Below, in pieces: positions 54,387 through 63,303 of a stretch of 64,000 nucleotides of DNA. This DNA is from Bog-473 sp963726005 (GTDB taxonomy: Bacteria > Actinomycetota > Acidimicrobiia > Acidimicrobiales > RAAP-2), in assembly GCA_963726005.1 (NCBI GenBank), contig CAVSAT010000004.1, positions 372,001 through 436,000 on the forward strand. The letters run 5' to 3'. Below the pieces are notes generated by a model. The model ran no database searches. It was given only the letters and a program-made list of their open reading frames with translations, and was not told the origin of the DNA. Both the position numbers and the translations under genes were made by a program. Each line of letters starts with the position of its first letter. Position 1 is the first letter of the stretch.

Positions 54387-55661
54387 GTGCCTCGGCTCGT
54401 CCTGCGCGACGCCACGGTGCTCGACGCCGATGGCGCCCGTCCCGGCTCGAGCCTGGCCATAGAGGGCCGGCGCATCGCCGCGGTCCGCACCGGCCAAGCC
54501 CTCGAAGGGGGGCCCGGGGACCGGGTGGTCGAGGTCGCCGGTCGCACCGTCATGCCCGGCATGGTGAGCAGCCACTTCCATGCCACCTACCACGAGCTCG
54601 GCTCGAAGACGGCACCCTTCGGGCTCGAGGAGCCCCCGGCCCTGCAGGCCGTGCGCGCGGCCCATCACCTCGAGCTGCTGCTGCGCAGCGGATTCACCGG
54701 CGCCGTCAGCGCAGGTGCACCGTTTGCCATCGACGCCTCCATGAAGGCTGCCATCGCGGAGGGGCTCTTCCCGGGCCCTCGCCTCGTTGCCGGCAGCCGC
54801 GACGTCAGCACGACGGGGCACGCGGGAGACAAGAGCTTCCCCTGGTATTGGGACGTGGGCGCCCGCGGCGCCATCAACCGTTCCGACGGTCCGGACGAGT
54901 TCCGGCGCGCGGTGCGTGAGGAGATCAAGCAGGGAGCGGAGATCATCAAGATGTTCGTCACCGGCGGGCACGGCACCGTGGCCCCGAGCGAGCGCACCGA
55001 GATGAGCCGCGTGGAGCTCTCGGCGGGCATCGAGGCGGCTCATGAACGCGGCGTGCTCGTCCGGGGCCACATCGCCAACCGCGCGGCCGTCCACATGGCG
55101 CTCGATGCGGGCATCGACGTCATCGACCACGGCGACGGTCTGGACGACGCAGCGATCGAGCGGATGGCGGAGCTCGGCACCTTCCTCGTGCCCAGCCAGC
55201 TCTTCCCGGCCCGCTTCTCGGAGATGATGGGCGGGGGTGGCCTCGGGTTCACCGCGGGCATGGCGGCCGACATCGAGCAGGCGCTGAGCATCCTGCCCGC
55301 GGTCAACGCCGCCGGGGTCAGGCTGCTCTGCGGCGACGACTACGGCGCGCTCGGCCTGCCCCATGGTCGCTACGCCGACGAGCTCGAGTTCTACGTGAAG
55401 GAGGCGGGGATCGATCCGCTCGACGTGATCCGCTGGGCCACGAGGAACGGGGCCGAGCTCATGGGCCGGGGCCACGAGCTCGGCTCCGTGAAGGAGGGCT
55501 ACCTGGCCGACCTGCTCGTCGTCGACGGCGACCCCCTGCGCGACATCGGCGTCCTCCAGGACGAGGCCAGGCTGCTGGCCATCATGAAGGGCGGCACCCT
55601 GATCAAGGACGAACTGGGACCGTGGGACGCGGCCGGCGAGGGCGGTACCGTCGCCCCATGA
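54387..55661 (+). CDS. Amidohydrolase superfamily enzyme
   Basis: 424 residues from GTG 54387, 1 base after the aldo/keto reductase stop. Metal sites of the superfamily: HFHATYH (HxH), IIKMFVTGGHG with Lys, VRGHIANRA with His, DHGDG with the fourth His and CGDDYGALG with the catalytic Asp. C-terminal GHELGSVKEGYLADLLVVDGD is typical of imidazolonepropionase-like members. Hydrolysis of a C-N, lactam or ester bond is likely; substrate unknown. Its stop overlaps the ABM monooxygenase start (ATGA at 55658). Confidence 0.9.
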   Translation: MPRLVLRDATVLDADGARPGSSLAIEGRRIAAVRTGQALEGGPGDRVVEVAGRTVMPGMVSSHFHATYHELGSKTAPFGLEEPPALQAVRAAHHLELLLRSGFTGAVSAGAPFAIDASMKAAIAEGLFPGPRLVAGSRDVSTTGHAGDKSFPWYWDVGARGAINRSDGPDEFRRAVREEIKQGAEIIKMFVTGGHGTVAPSERTEMSRVELSAGIEAAHERGVLVRGHIANRAAVHMALDAGIDVIDHGDGLDDAAIERMAELGTFLVPSQLFPARFSEMMGGGGLGFTAGMAADIEQALSILPAVNAAGVRLLCGDDYGALGLPHGRYADELEFYVKEAGIDPLDVIRWATRNGAELMGRGHELGSVKEGYLADLLVVDGDPLRDIGVLQDEARLLAIMKGGTLIKDELGPWDAAGEGGTVAP

Positions 55662-55972
55662 TCATCATCGCCGGCTCGCTCACCTTCGATCCTTCTGACC
55701 GCGCGGACGTGCTCGCAAGCCTCGTCGAGGTCACCGCGGCGAGCCGGAACGACGCCGGCTGCGTCGAATACTCGTGGGCGGAGGATCTCGAGGCCGCGAA
55801 CACGTTCCGCTTCTTCGAGTGCTGGGAGTCCCAGGAGCGCCTGGACGCACACCTCGCCGAGCCGCACGAGGTCGCGTTCGGCGAGCGGAACCTCGGCCGC
55901 ATCACGGGCGCGACGGCCAGCATGTTCGTGGCTGCACCGGCCGACGGAAACGAAAAAACCGTGGCCGGTTGA
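55658..55972 (+). CDS. ABM-type (antibiotic biosynthesis) monooxygenase
   Basis: 104 residues from ATG 55658. IIIAGSLTFDPSDRADVL, SRNDAGCVEYSWAEDLE and FRFFECWESQERLDAHL follow the dimeric ferredoxin-like ABM fold. Members include quinone-forming anthrone monooxygenases such as ActVA-Orf6, and enzymes with other roles. Its location between an amidohydrolase and a methyltransferase fits tailoring or degradation of an aromatic compound. The following gene starts at TTG 55969 overlapping the stop. Confidence 0.85.
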   Translation: MIIIAGSLTFDPSDRADVLASLVEVTAASRNDAGCVEYSWAEDLEAANTFRFFECWESQERLDAHLAEPHEVAFGERNLGRITGATASMFVAAPADGNEKTVAG

Positions 55973-57000
55973 GCCAGCGGTCGCGTCGACGTCGCATTGG
56001 CCCGTCGACGGGTGCTGCTCTTCATCTCGGGGCCCGGGCCGTCGATGCCCTGCCGCCGACGCTGCGCCGACGCGTGCGGGCGGCGCTCGGGAGGCCGGGC
56101 CCGCGTCAGGTGGCACTGGAACGGTTGGACGCGGAGTTGGCGCGGGCGACCGAACTGATGGGGGCCTCTCCCGACGAGGCCCGCTCCCTGCTCGAGGGGT
56201 TCGAGGTGGTGCTGCCGGCACCACCGCCGCACGATCCGTTCTCGGCGGACTATCGGGACTGGACCTGGGACCTCTACCACCGCATCTCGGGTCGTGCCGC
56301 CTACGACACCACGCACGAAACCTCCCCGTTCGACCTGGCGACCGCGCTGGTGCGGCCGTTCCCCTACCAGTCGGGGTCGCTCAAAATGGTCGGGCGCGAT
56401 CTGGTCGCCCGCGGCCACCTGCTCGACTGCCTGGCCGAGGTCGTGCCCTCCGGCGTGGCGGGACGACGGATCGTGGAGTTCGGCCCGGGATGGGGAAACC
56501 TCACGGGGGACATGGTGGCCACCGGGCTCGACGTCACGGCGGTGGAGCTGGACGAGAAATTCTGCACGCTCATCGGCCGCCGCTGTGAGGGGCCCGGTCG
56601 CCTCGCGGTCGTGCAGGGCGACATGCTCGGTTTCACGACCGAGGAGCCGTTCGATGCCGCGGTGTTCTTCGAGAGCTTCCACCACTGCGCCGACCACCTG
56701 GCCATGCTGCGCCGACTGCACCGCATCGTGCGCCCGGGTGGGGCGGTCCTCTTCGCGGCCGAGCCGGTCCAGCGACTCGACTACCCGTGGGGGCCGCGGC
56801 TCGACGGGCTCTCGGTCTGGTCGACCCGGACGTACGGCTGGCTCGAGCTCGGTTTCGATACGCGGTACTTCGATCGGGCGCTCGACCTCACCGGCTGGGC
56901 CGGACGGCGGGTCCGGCTCGGACCCGGCCTGGGTGAGGCCGACGTGATCGTGGCCACCCCGGCCGGCCTCCCGTCGTTGTGCAACAGTGCGACGACGTGA
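55969..57000 (+). CDS. SAM-dependent methyltransferase
   Basis: 343 residues if started at TTG 55969 (TTGA overlap); a later start in the basic N-terminus is possible because no ribosome site is visible. The class I fold begins late, at about residue 160: IVEFGPGWGNLTGDMVATG (SAM motif I), VTAVELDEKFC, then FDAAVFFESFHHCADHL and IVRPGGAVLFAAEP. The first about 150 residues are helical and unassigned (DWTWDLYHRISGR). The gene ends with GTG 56997 overlapping into the oxidoreductase. Confidence 0.83.
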   Translation: MSQRSRRRRIGPSTGAALHLGARAVDALPPTLRRRVRAALGRPGPRQVALERLDAELARATELMGASPDEARSLLEGFEVVLPAPPPHDPFSADYRDWTWDLYHRISGRAAYDTTHETSPFDLATALVRPFPYQSGSLKMVGRDLVARGHLLDCLAEVVPSGVAGRRIVEFGPGWGNLTGDMVATGLDVTAVELDEKFCTLIGRRCEGPGRLAVVQGDMLGFTTEEPFDAAVFFESFHHCADHLAMLRRLHRIVRPGGAVLFAAEPVQRLDYPWGPRLDGLSVWSTRTYGWLELGFDTRYFDRALDLTGWAGRRVRLGPGLGEADVIVATPAGLPSLCNSATT

Positions 57001-58055
57001 GGGCGTGGCGAGTGCATCAGTTCGGCGAGCCGAGCGACGCGCTGGGGCTCGAAGAGGTGCCGGCCCCGGTGCCCGGGCCAGGCGAACTGCTGGTCCGTGT
57101 CGCGGCGACGACCCTCAACTTCAACGATGTCGACGGCGTTCGTGGTCGCTACCGAACGGTAAGCCCGCCGCTCCCGTACACCCCGGGGATGGAGGTGCTC
57201 GGCGCCGTCGAGGGGGCCGGCACAGGCGCCGAGGGCTGGCTCGGCAAACGGGTGGTCGCCGTGCCGAGCGGCGCCTTCGGGGGGTATGCGGAGCGGGCCG
57301 TCGGGCCTGCCGCGATGGCCTTCGAGATGCCGCCGGAGTCGGAGCTGGCCGATACCCCCGCCGCGGCGGTCTACTTCCCGTTCCACTTGTCGTGGCTGGC
57401 CCTGCACGAGCGGGCGAAGATCCAGGCGGGAGAGACCGTGTTGATCCATGCCGCTGCCGGCGGGGTCGGGTCAGCGGCCGTGCAGCTGGCCAAACTGGCG
57501 GGCGCACGGGTGATCGCGACGGCCGGTTCAGCGGCGAAACTCGAGTTCTGCCTGACTCTCGGCGCCGACGTGGCGATCAACTACGTCGACACCGACTTCG
57601 TGGCGGCGGTGCTCGATGCGACCGACGGCCGCGGGGTCGATGTGGCCTTCGACGCGGTCGGTGGTGAGGTGACGACCAGAACCTTCGGTTGCATGGCGTT
57701 CAACGGCCGGCACCTCTTGGTCGGATTCGCCTCCGGCATCGAGGCCGAAGACGAGGGGATCGTGCCGCGGCCGGTCCTGTTCGGGAACTTCTCCCTCTTC
57801 GGGGTGTGTCATGCCTACGTCGACGACCCCGTCGCGCTCAAGAGCGTCACCAGTTACAACTTCTTGTCGCACGCTGACGGCGAGCGGATCCATGCGCACC
57901 TTCTGGACCTCATCCTGAACGGCGTGCTGCGACCTGTGATCGGCCGCGAGGTCGCCTTTGCTGACCTGCCGGATGCCCTGCAGTCCATGGCGGACCGGAA
58001 GACTCTTGGGCGCACCGTCGCCCTGCTCGGCCCACCGTCCCGCGAGCGCCGATGA
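56997..58055 (+). CDS. Zinc-independent quinone oxidoreductase (MDR family)
   Basis: 352 residues from GTG 56997, in GTGA overlap with the methyltransferase. NADPH motif HAAAGGVGSAAVQLAKLAGARVIATAG, then SAAKLEFCLTLGADVAINY and DVAFDAVGGEVTTRTF mark the QOR branch of medium-chain dehydrogenases; the GHE zinc motif is absent. It reduces quinones or enones with NADPH. It is last in a run of questin-oxidase-like protein, reductase, hydrolase, monooxygenase and methyltransferase, and so could act on the same aromatic product. Confidence 0.9.
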   Translation: MRAWRVHQFGEPSDALGLEEVPAPVPGPGELLVRVAATTLNFNDVDGVRGRYRTVSPPLPYTPGMEVLGAVEGAGTGAEGWLGKRVVAVPSGAFGGYAERAVGPAAMAFEMPPESELADTPAAAVYFPFHLSWLALHERAKIQAGETVLIHAAAGGVGSAAVQLAKLAGARVIATAGSAAKLEFCLTLGADVAINYVDTDFVAAVLDATDGRGVDVAFDAVGGEVTTRTFGCMAFNGRHLLVGFASGIEAEDEGIVPRPVLFGNFSLFGVCHAYVDDPVALKSVTSYNFLSHADGERIHAHLLDLILNGVLRPVIGREVAFADLPDALQSMADRKTLGRTVALLGPPSRERR

Positions 58056-58065
58056 CCTCAACGGC

Positions 58066-58419
58066 TCAGTATTCGATGCGAAATCCTCCGATGAAGCTGA
58101 CGGTATTGCCGTCGGGGTCGTCGATCGACGCGGTCCGCACGCCGTTCGTCGCATCCTGGACCGTTCCGCCCGTCAGCCCTCGCCCTTGAAGGTCATGGAG
58201 ACGGCCCTCCAAGTCATCGACAGCAAGGTTGAGAAACGATCGGCCGGCACGGTCCGCGTCCTCGAACACCTGTACCCAACCGGTGTCGGTCAGTCTCCAT
58301 TCGGCGAGGTTGGGCATTGGCCGATTCGTCGGTGCCTTGCCGAACAGCCGCTCGTACCAGGCGACCGAAGTGCCGATGTCGGACACGGGAACCACCGCAA
58401 GCACGTGCGCAATCGTCAT
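58066..58419 (-). CDS. VOC/glyoxalase-superfamily protein
   Basis: 117 residues from ATG 58419. One pair of beta-alpha-beta-beta-beta modules: AVVPVSDIGTSVAWYERLFGKAP at the N-terminus and ASIDDPDGNTVSFIG at the end, with His4-5 and Glu near LAEWRL as possible metal ligands. Single-domain VOC proteins include glyoxalase I-like, fosfomycin-resistance-like and unassigned enzymes; none is proved here. It lies 4 bases after the methyltransferase gene stop region on the same strand. Confidence 0.85.
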   Translation of the reverse strand: MTIAHVLAVVPVSDIGTSVAWYERLFGKAPTNRPMPNLAEWRLTDTGWVQVFEDADRAGRSFLNLAVDDLEGRLHDLQGRGLTGGTVQDATNGVRTASIDDPDGNTVSFIGGFRIEY

Positions 58420-58423
58420 GTGC

Positions 58424-59251
58424 TTATTCCTTCCCTTTGTGTGCGAGGATCACCTCGGTATCGCCGGGCCAGTCCCAGAAGAGGCCCTCGGGAGATCGCG
58501 ACGCGAGGAGCGTGCGCACTTCCCGGACGAAGTCACCGAGACGATCGCCGAAGAGGTGCGGTGCCGACCAGGACAGCGACAGGTATCCGGACAGGACGCT
58601 CTCACTGTCCCGTACCAGGTCTGGGATGCCCGGGATGAAGATCGCGTGCGGTGCTCCGAATCGGGTTCGGACCAACACGTCCTCGAAGCGGTGCGATCGT
58701 CCCCGGGCGACAGTCTGACCGCAGCGCCGGGTGGCCCCCAGGTACCTGTCCACCAGCGCCTCGATCTCGTCGTGGGGGATCGGCGGTGGCCCCGGGCTGG
58801 GTGGTCGCGGCCGCCCGTCAACCGTGTGGACGATGAGCGCCAGAGCCCCGCCGGGCGCCACCAGGTCGTACACGATCTCCGCGACGTGCTCCTCGCGGGT
58901 CCAGTGGAAGGATTGGCCGAACGTGACCAGCCTGAATGGTCCGGGCGCGGCGGCCGGCAAGTCCTCTGCGAGAGCCTGGACCCAGCGGATGTTGTTGACG
59001 CCTCGTTCCGCCGCCGCCCGGGCCCCCTCCGCGAGCATGTCGGCATCGGGGTCGAGGCCGACGGCCTCTTCGAAGAGCGGGCCGAGCCGGACGGTGAGGA
59101 CGCCGGGTCCGCAGCCACCATCGAGGAGCCGGCCGCTGCCGTCGAGCCCGAGCTCTCGGGTGAGGACGCGCTCGAGCCGCGGCGAGTACGGGGGCCGGCC
59201 GTAGCGATAGTGCACAGCTGCGCCCAGGTAGATCGTCGGGTCGTAGGGCAC
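58424..59251 (-). CDS. SAM-dependent methyltransferase
   Basis: 275 residues from GTG 59251. RYGRPPYSPRLERVLTREL and LLDGGCGPGVLTVRLGPLF (motif I), VGLDPDADMLAEGARAAAER (motif II), FGQSFHWTREEHVAEIVYDL and LVAPGGALALIVHT are typical of UbiE/COQ5-like or trans-aconitate-methyltransferase-type proteins. The later part, FEDVLVRTRFGAPHAIF, is variable. Acceptor unknown. It is followed at once by the VOC gene, so the two may be co-transcribed. Confidence 0.88.
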   Translation of the reverse strand: MPYDPTIYLGAAVHYRYGRPPYSPRLERVLTRELGLDGSGRLLDGGCGPGVLTVRLGPLFEEAVGLDPDADMLAEGARAAAERGVNNIRWVQALAEDLPAAAPGPFRLVTFGQSFHWTREEHVAEIVYDLVAPGGALALIVHTVDGRPRPPSPGPPPIPHDEIEALVDRYLGATRRCGQTVARGRSHRFEDVLVRTRFGAPHAIFIPGIPDLVRDSESVLSGYLSLSWSAPHLFGDRLGDFVREVRTLLASRSPEGLFWDWPGDTEVILAHKGKE

Positions 59252-59304
59252 AGCACCAGCATGACGTCCCGCGGCGTGCCTCGCATCGGGAGGGGTGACG
59301 TCCC

Positions 59305-60000
59305 TCAGCTCAGGATGTTGACCGCCCGGGACACGACCACGGCCACCGTCACCAGCGAGGCCAACGACTGGAGCATCATCAAGAACTTGGCCCAGGGTGT
59401 CAACGGCATCGTGTCGGTGGGGCTGAACGCGGTTGCGTTGGTGAACGACGTGTAGAGATAGTCCAAGAAACTGGGCACCCAGCCTGGAGCACAGCCGGGC
59501 GTGGACATCTGCGGGAACAGGAAGTCGGGTTCGTTGTGCGTCGGTTGCTGGCGGGTGGCAGGGCCGCCCCGATCGAGCTCCCAATACCAGAGCCCGAACG
59601 CGATGACGTTGGTGATCCAGATCGGCACGGACGCGTACACGAGAGGGCGTCCTCCCGCTTTGGCCCCCGCGGGGTAGAGGAGGGCGTGGATCAGCTCGAC
59701 TAACGACACCATGTTGGCGATCGTGATCAGGGCGATCAGGGCGATGCCGACGAGGCGGAGGCGCGACTCCTCCGGGGAGATCTTCCCCGGGTTGGCAATG
59801 AGGAGCACGACGATCAACGCCACCTCGAGCGCGGGTATCAAGCCTCGGTACCCGAGTCCCTGAATGAGGGTCTGCGGCAGGATGAGCTGCAGGGCGGCCG
59901 CTACGACAACGGCCAACTGGGCCGGCCAACGGGGCTCGCCCGTTGATTCGATGCCCCACGCAACCGAGTCGTCGCGGTCGCGGAGCGATCCATCAGCCAC
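59305..60000 (-). CDS. Multi-pass membrane protein, ion-channel-like C-terminus
   Basis: 231 residues from GTG 60000. Five or six helices: VVVAAALQLILPQTLI, IPALEVALIVVLLIAN, VGIALIALITIANMVSLVEL, ASVPIWITNVIAFGLWYWELD and a last pair YLYTSFTNATAFSPTD plus LMMLQSLASLVTVAVVVS. The last part resembles two-transmembrane potassium channels with a pore loop in FTNATAFSPTDTMPLT; the selectivity triplet is not TVGYG, so conduction is uncertain. Known only as a hypothetical membrane protein of actinobacteria. Confidence 0.7.
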   Translation of the reverse strand: MADGSLRDRDDSVAWGIESTGEPRWPAQLAVVVAAALQLILPQTLIQGLGYRGLIPALEVALIVVLLIANPGKISPEESRLRLVGIALIALITIANMVSLVELIHALLYPAGAKAGGRPLVYASVPIWITNVIAFGLWYWELDRGGPATRQQPTHNEPDFLFPQMSTPGCAPGWVPSFLDYLYTSFTNATAFSPTDTMPLTPWAKFLMMLQSLASLVTVAVVVSRAVNILS

Positions 60001-60120
60001 GGCACCACCGTACCGACGCAGGTGCACTGATGAAGGGACCTTCGACCGGCCCACCGGTCGACCGCACGACCGACCGGGGACCGACGGCGACCGAGCCGAC
60101 CGAAGGAACGACGACGGCGG

Positions 60121-60531
60121 CTAGTGGCGCTCCATGCTCTGGACGTCGAAGTAGATCGGAAGGAGGTACTTGACGTAGAAGGCGTGCACGGTGACGCCGG
60201 GGTAGGCGAGATCCTCGTAGCGCCGGATCTTCACCCGGTCGTCCTTCTCGGCGTACCGTTCGCAGGCGTCCAACAGGATGTCGACCTCTTCCCTGGAGTC
60301 CTGCAACAGGCCGAGATGGTCGTAGCCGGGTGAGGCCATCGGCTTCTCGCTCTCCGCCAGGAGGACGAACTGATCGGGATCCGGCATCAGCAGGTGGCAC
60401 GACTGTCCCACGACGTCGGCGTCGAGCGCCGACCACCCGAAGACCGAGCCGTAGAACGCGTCGACCTCCTCACGGAACTCGGCGGTCAGCGTGCCGACGG
60501 GGAACGTCAGCTCCATGTGGTTGAAGCGCAT
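60121..60531 (-). CDS. VOC-fold/glyoxalase-like protein
   Basis: 136 residues from ATG 60531, after AAGGAGCAGGG. FNHMELTFPVGTLTAEF then VDAFYGSVFGWSALDADV, the helix-strand unit of VOC proteins, and later GYDHLGLLQDSREEVD with a second His. The C-terminal YAYFVKYLLP-type region holds strands with the remaining ligands. Function unknown; members often bind metals or are resistance-like. Divergent from the kinase gene at 60632. Confidence 0.78.
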   Translation of the reverse strand: MRFNHMELTFPVGTLTAEFREEVDAFYGSVFGWSALDADVVGQSCHLLMPDPDQFVLLAESEKPMASPGYDHLGLLQDSREEVDILLDACERYAEKDDRVKIRRYEDLAYPGVTVHAFYVKYLLPIYFDVQSMERH

Positions 60532-60631
60532 GCCCTGCTCCTTTCCGGACCGGCTCGCCGACAACGATAGATGCCGGGTCGCTGTCGTCCAACGCCCAGC
60601 GCGGCCCACCCGCGGCGCAGCATCATGGGGC

Positions 60632-61682
60632 GTGGGCTCTGTCGCCGAGATCATCGCCGCGGAGCTGTCCCTCTGGGGCGTCTCCGACGTCGAGCGGGCC
60701 GTCTTCGGCACCGACGACCCAGCAGAGATCGACCAGATCATCGCCCGGTTCTGCGTCTCCTCTCTCGGGGAACGCCCTGCGGAGGGCCTGTTCTACCGCT
60801 CGTCGGCCGGATGCGTCACGGGCGTGCGTCTCGCCTCGGGGCGCCGGGTCGTCCTCAAGGCCTATCAGGATCGCTGGACCCATCCGTTCCTCGATGCCGT
60901 GCGGGTCGTCCAGGAGCACCTGGGCGCTCTCGGCTACCCCTGCGCCCGACCACTCGGCGGTCCGGCCACGCTCCAGGCGGACCGACCGAACCTGGTCGTG
61001 GTCGAGTCGTGGCTCCCCGATCCCGGCCTGACTGCATACCGCTCGGCGCAGTCGCGGCGCGCCCTCCGCGGCGGGACTGGCCCGCCAGATCGGGCTCTGC
61101 CGCGACATGCGGGGGCTGCGCGGGCTCGACCAGCATCCCCTCCGCCGTCCCGCCATCGGGCTCTACCCGCAGCCCCATAGCCCGCTCTTCGACTTCGAGC
61201 TGGAGGCGGAGTCCGCGCGGTGGATCGACGACTTCGCCGAGCGGGCCGCCGAGATACGGGACAAGGAACAAGAAGGCGTGACCGTCGTCGCCCACACCGA
61301 CTGGTCGGCCCGGAACGTCCGTCTGCACGGCGACGACGTCGTGGCGGTCTACGACTGGGACAGCGTGGCACGCGTGCGGGAGAGCACCGCACTCGGCCAG
61401 GCGGCCGTCACCTGGTCGGTGACGTCGGAACCCGGTGGATCCCGGTTCCCGTCGGCGGCCGGCGTCGCGGCGTTCCTCGAGGACTACGAGACCGCCGCCG
61501 GCTCCGCCCTGACCAACGCGCAGGTCCGGGCCGCCGGCGCGGCGGCGGTATGGAACCTGGCCTACATCGCCCGCTGCGAGCATGCCCTGGCCGCGAGCGG
61601 CCGCGCCCGACTCGACCAGCACGGGGCTCGCGAGCGCCTGCGCAGCGATGGCGAGGTGCTCCTGCACATCACGCAGTCGTAG
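60632..61682 (+). CDS. Aminoglycoside-phosphotransferase-like (APH/choline kinase fold) protein, one frameshift
   Basis: GTG 60632 opens VGSVAEIIAAELSLWGV and runs to about 61060 with VVLKAYQDRWTHP holding the ATP-site Lys. Then the frame changes: LARQIGLCRDMRGLRGL and the C-lobe continue in another frame, with the catalytic motif VVAHTDWSARNVRLHG (HxD and Asn) and VAVYDWDSVA (metal-binding Asp). The total length of 1,051 bases is one more than a multiple of three, so one base is extra near 61065. The family phosphorylates aminoglycosides, choline or homoserine; substrate not known. Confidence 0.78.
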
Positions 61683-61743
61683 TCGCGGTGCGGCGTGGCG
61701 CGGCGACGGCGACGGCGCTGATCCCGCGTCCGCCTCCCAGCCG

Positions 61744-63303
61744 TCAGCCCGACGTCGCCTCCTGATGCGGCATCGACTGGTGGAGCGGGACCGGGTAGTG
61801 CGGCATGTTGGCGCTGACTTCGAGGATGTCGGCCTCGGAGCAGCCGAGGGCGGCCATGTCCGCCATCTGGTCGTGGGCCGTGCTGGGCAGCGCCGGCACC
61901 GATCTGTCGGAGCGGCCCATGTGCAGCGCCGACGTGAGGTCTCCGGCCGTCCGGCGGCGCCAGGCCGAGATGTTGGGTGCGCGGACGCCGAAGCGCTGCT
62001 CCAGGAGCCGGAGCTGCGACGTGTGGTCGAAGACCTCCGACGCCACGTGCCCACCGCGGCTGAACGGCGAGAGCACGAGCATGGGCACGCGGAAGCCCAT
62101 GCCCACCGGGCCGCGGATGCCGTTGGCATCGCCCGGCAGCGCCCCGGTGAGGAATTCGCCCGGCGTGCCGGTCGGTGGCACCGGCGGCGGCACGTGGTCG
62201 AAGAACCCGTCATTCTCGTCGTAGGTGTGGAGCACCACCGTCTTGGACCACACGGCCGGGTTGGACACCAGCGTGGCGAGCACCTGGCTGGTGTACCACT
62301 CGCCCAGCGCGGGCGGCGAGGAGGGGTGCTCGTCGTAGCCGATGGGCGGGATCATCCAGCTGACGGCGGGGAGGGTGCCGGCCGCGACGTCGGCCGCGAA
62401 CTCGCTCGGGTACTGCGGCAGGAACGCCTTCTGGTACAGCGCCGAGCGCGGATCGCGGTACTGGCGGAACCAGGGGAGGATCGCGTCCGTCGCGAGCATC
62501 CCGTTCTTCTCGAAGAAGGCCGGCGCGTAAATCGCTCCCTGCGGGTTGTACACCTTCCAGCTGATGCCGGCGTCCTCGAGAACCTCGGGCATGGTGTCCC
62601 AGCTCGCGCTGTAGACCGCGTCGGGCGACTGGTTGGTGATGAGGACGGGGCCGCCCGCCCGCCCGGACGGATCGAGCGTGCCCGAGAGCGCCATCAGCCG
62701 GTTCGGGTGCGTCGGCCCGAGGACCGAGCAGTGGTAGTTGTCACAGATCGTGAACGCGTCGGCCAGCGCGTAGTAGTAGGGCAGGTCGGCGCGCCGGTAG
62801 TAGCCCATGGTCAGCACACCCTGGTCCGGCCCCTCGAACTGCGGACGGGTGTGGGTGGCCACGAACGCGCCGTTGTTGCCCTTGCCGCGGCTGAGATGCT
62901 CCCCCTGCCAGCTGTGGTCGAGGTCGTTCGTGCACTCGCCGATGCCCGAGGCCGTGTCGAGGTGGAAGGGGAGGAGCGTGCGGTCGCGGCCACCGGGCCA
63001 CGCCTGGGCGAACGCTCCGAGGGAGCCCGACGCATGGTCGTCGAAGCCGCGCACCCCGCGATAGGTGCCGAAATAGTGGTCGAAGGAGCGGTTCTCCTGC
63101 ATCAGGAAGACGACATGGTCGATGGCCCCGAGGTCCGAGCCGGCGGGTGGTGTCGCGGCGGCCGATCGGGCCATGGCCGCCGCCCCCGCACCGCCGGACC
63201 GGCTCATGGCGGCCAGCACCCCCGCACCGCCCGCCGCCAGCGCGGCCGCGAGGAAGGTGCGCCGGTCGACGCGTGCCGCCCCGGGGCCGCGGGCCGGGCT
63301 CAC
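61744..63303 (-). CDS. Secreted phospholipase C/acid-phosphatase-type phosphoesterase
   Basis: 519 residues from GTG 63303, overlapping the stop of the SRAP gene. DRRTFLAAALAAGG looks like a twin-arginine signal start. The mature part begins IDHVVFLMQENRSFDHYFGTYRGV, the hallmark of the phosphoesterase family (PF04185), then DNYHCSVLGPTHPNRL and HTYDENDGFFDHVPPP with the remaining metal and nucleophile sites; HTSQLRLLEQRFGV is near the end. Family includes non-haemolytic phospholipase C, acid phosphatases and sphingomyelinases. Likely exported to gain phosphate or act on lipids. Confidence 0.9.
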   Translation of the reverse strand: MSPARGPGAARVDRRTFLAAALAAGGAGVLAAMSRSGGAGAAAMARSAAATPPAGSDLGAIDHVVFLMQENRSFDHYFGTYRGVRGFDDHASGSLGAFAQAWPGGRDRTLLPFHLDTASGIGECTNDLDHSWQGEHLSRGKGNNGAFVATHTRPQFEGPDQGVLTMGYYRRADLPYYYALADAFTICDNYHCSVLGPTHPNRLMALSGTLDPSGRAGGPVLITNQSPDAVYSASWDTMPEVLEDAGISWKVYNPQGAIYAPAFFEKNGMLATDAILPWFRQYRDPRSALYQKAFLPQYPSEFAADVAAGTLPAVSWMIPPIGYDEHPSSPPALGEWYTSQVLATLVSNPAVWSKTVVLHTYDENDGFFDHVPPPVPPTGTPGEFLTGALPGDANGIRGPVGMGFRVPMLVLSPFSRGGHVASEVFDHTSQLRLLEQRFGVRAPNISAWRRRTAGDLTSALHMGRSDRSVPALPSTAHDQMADMAALGCSEADILEVSANMPHYPVPLHQSMPHQEATSG

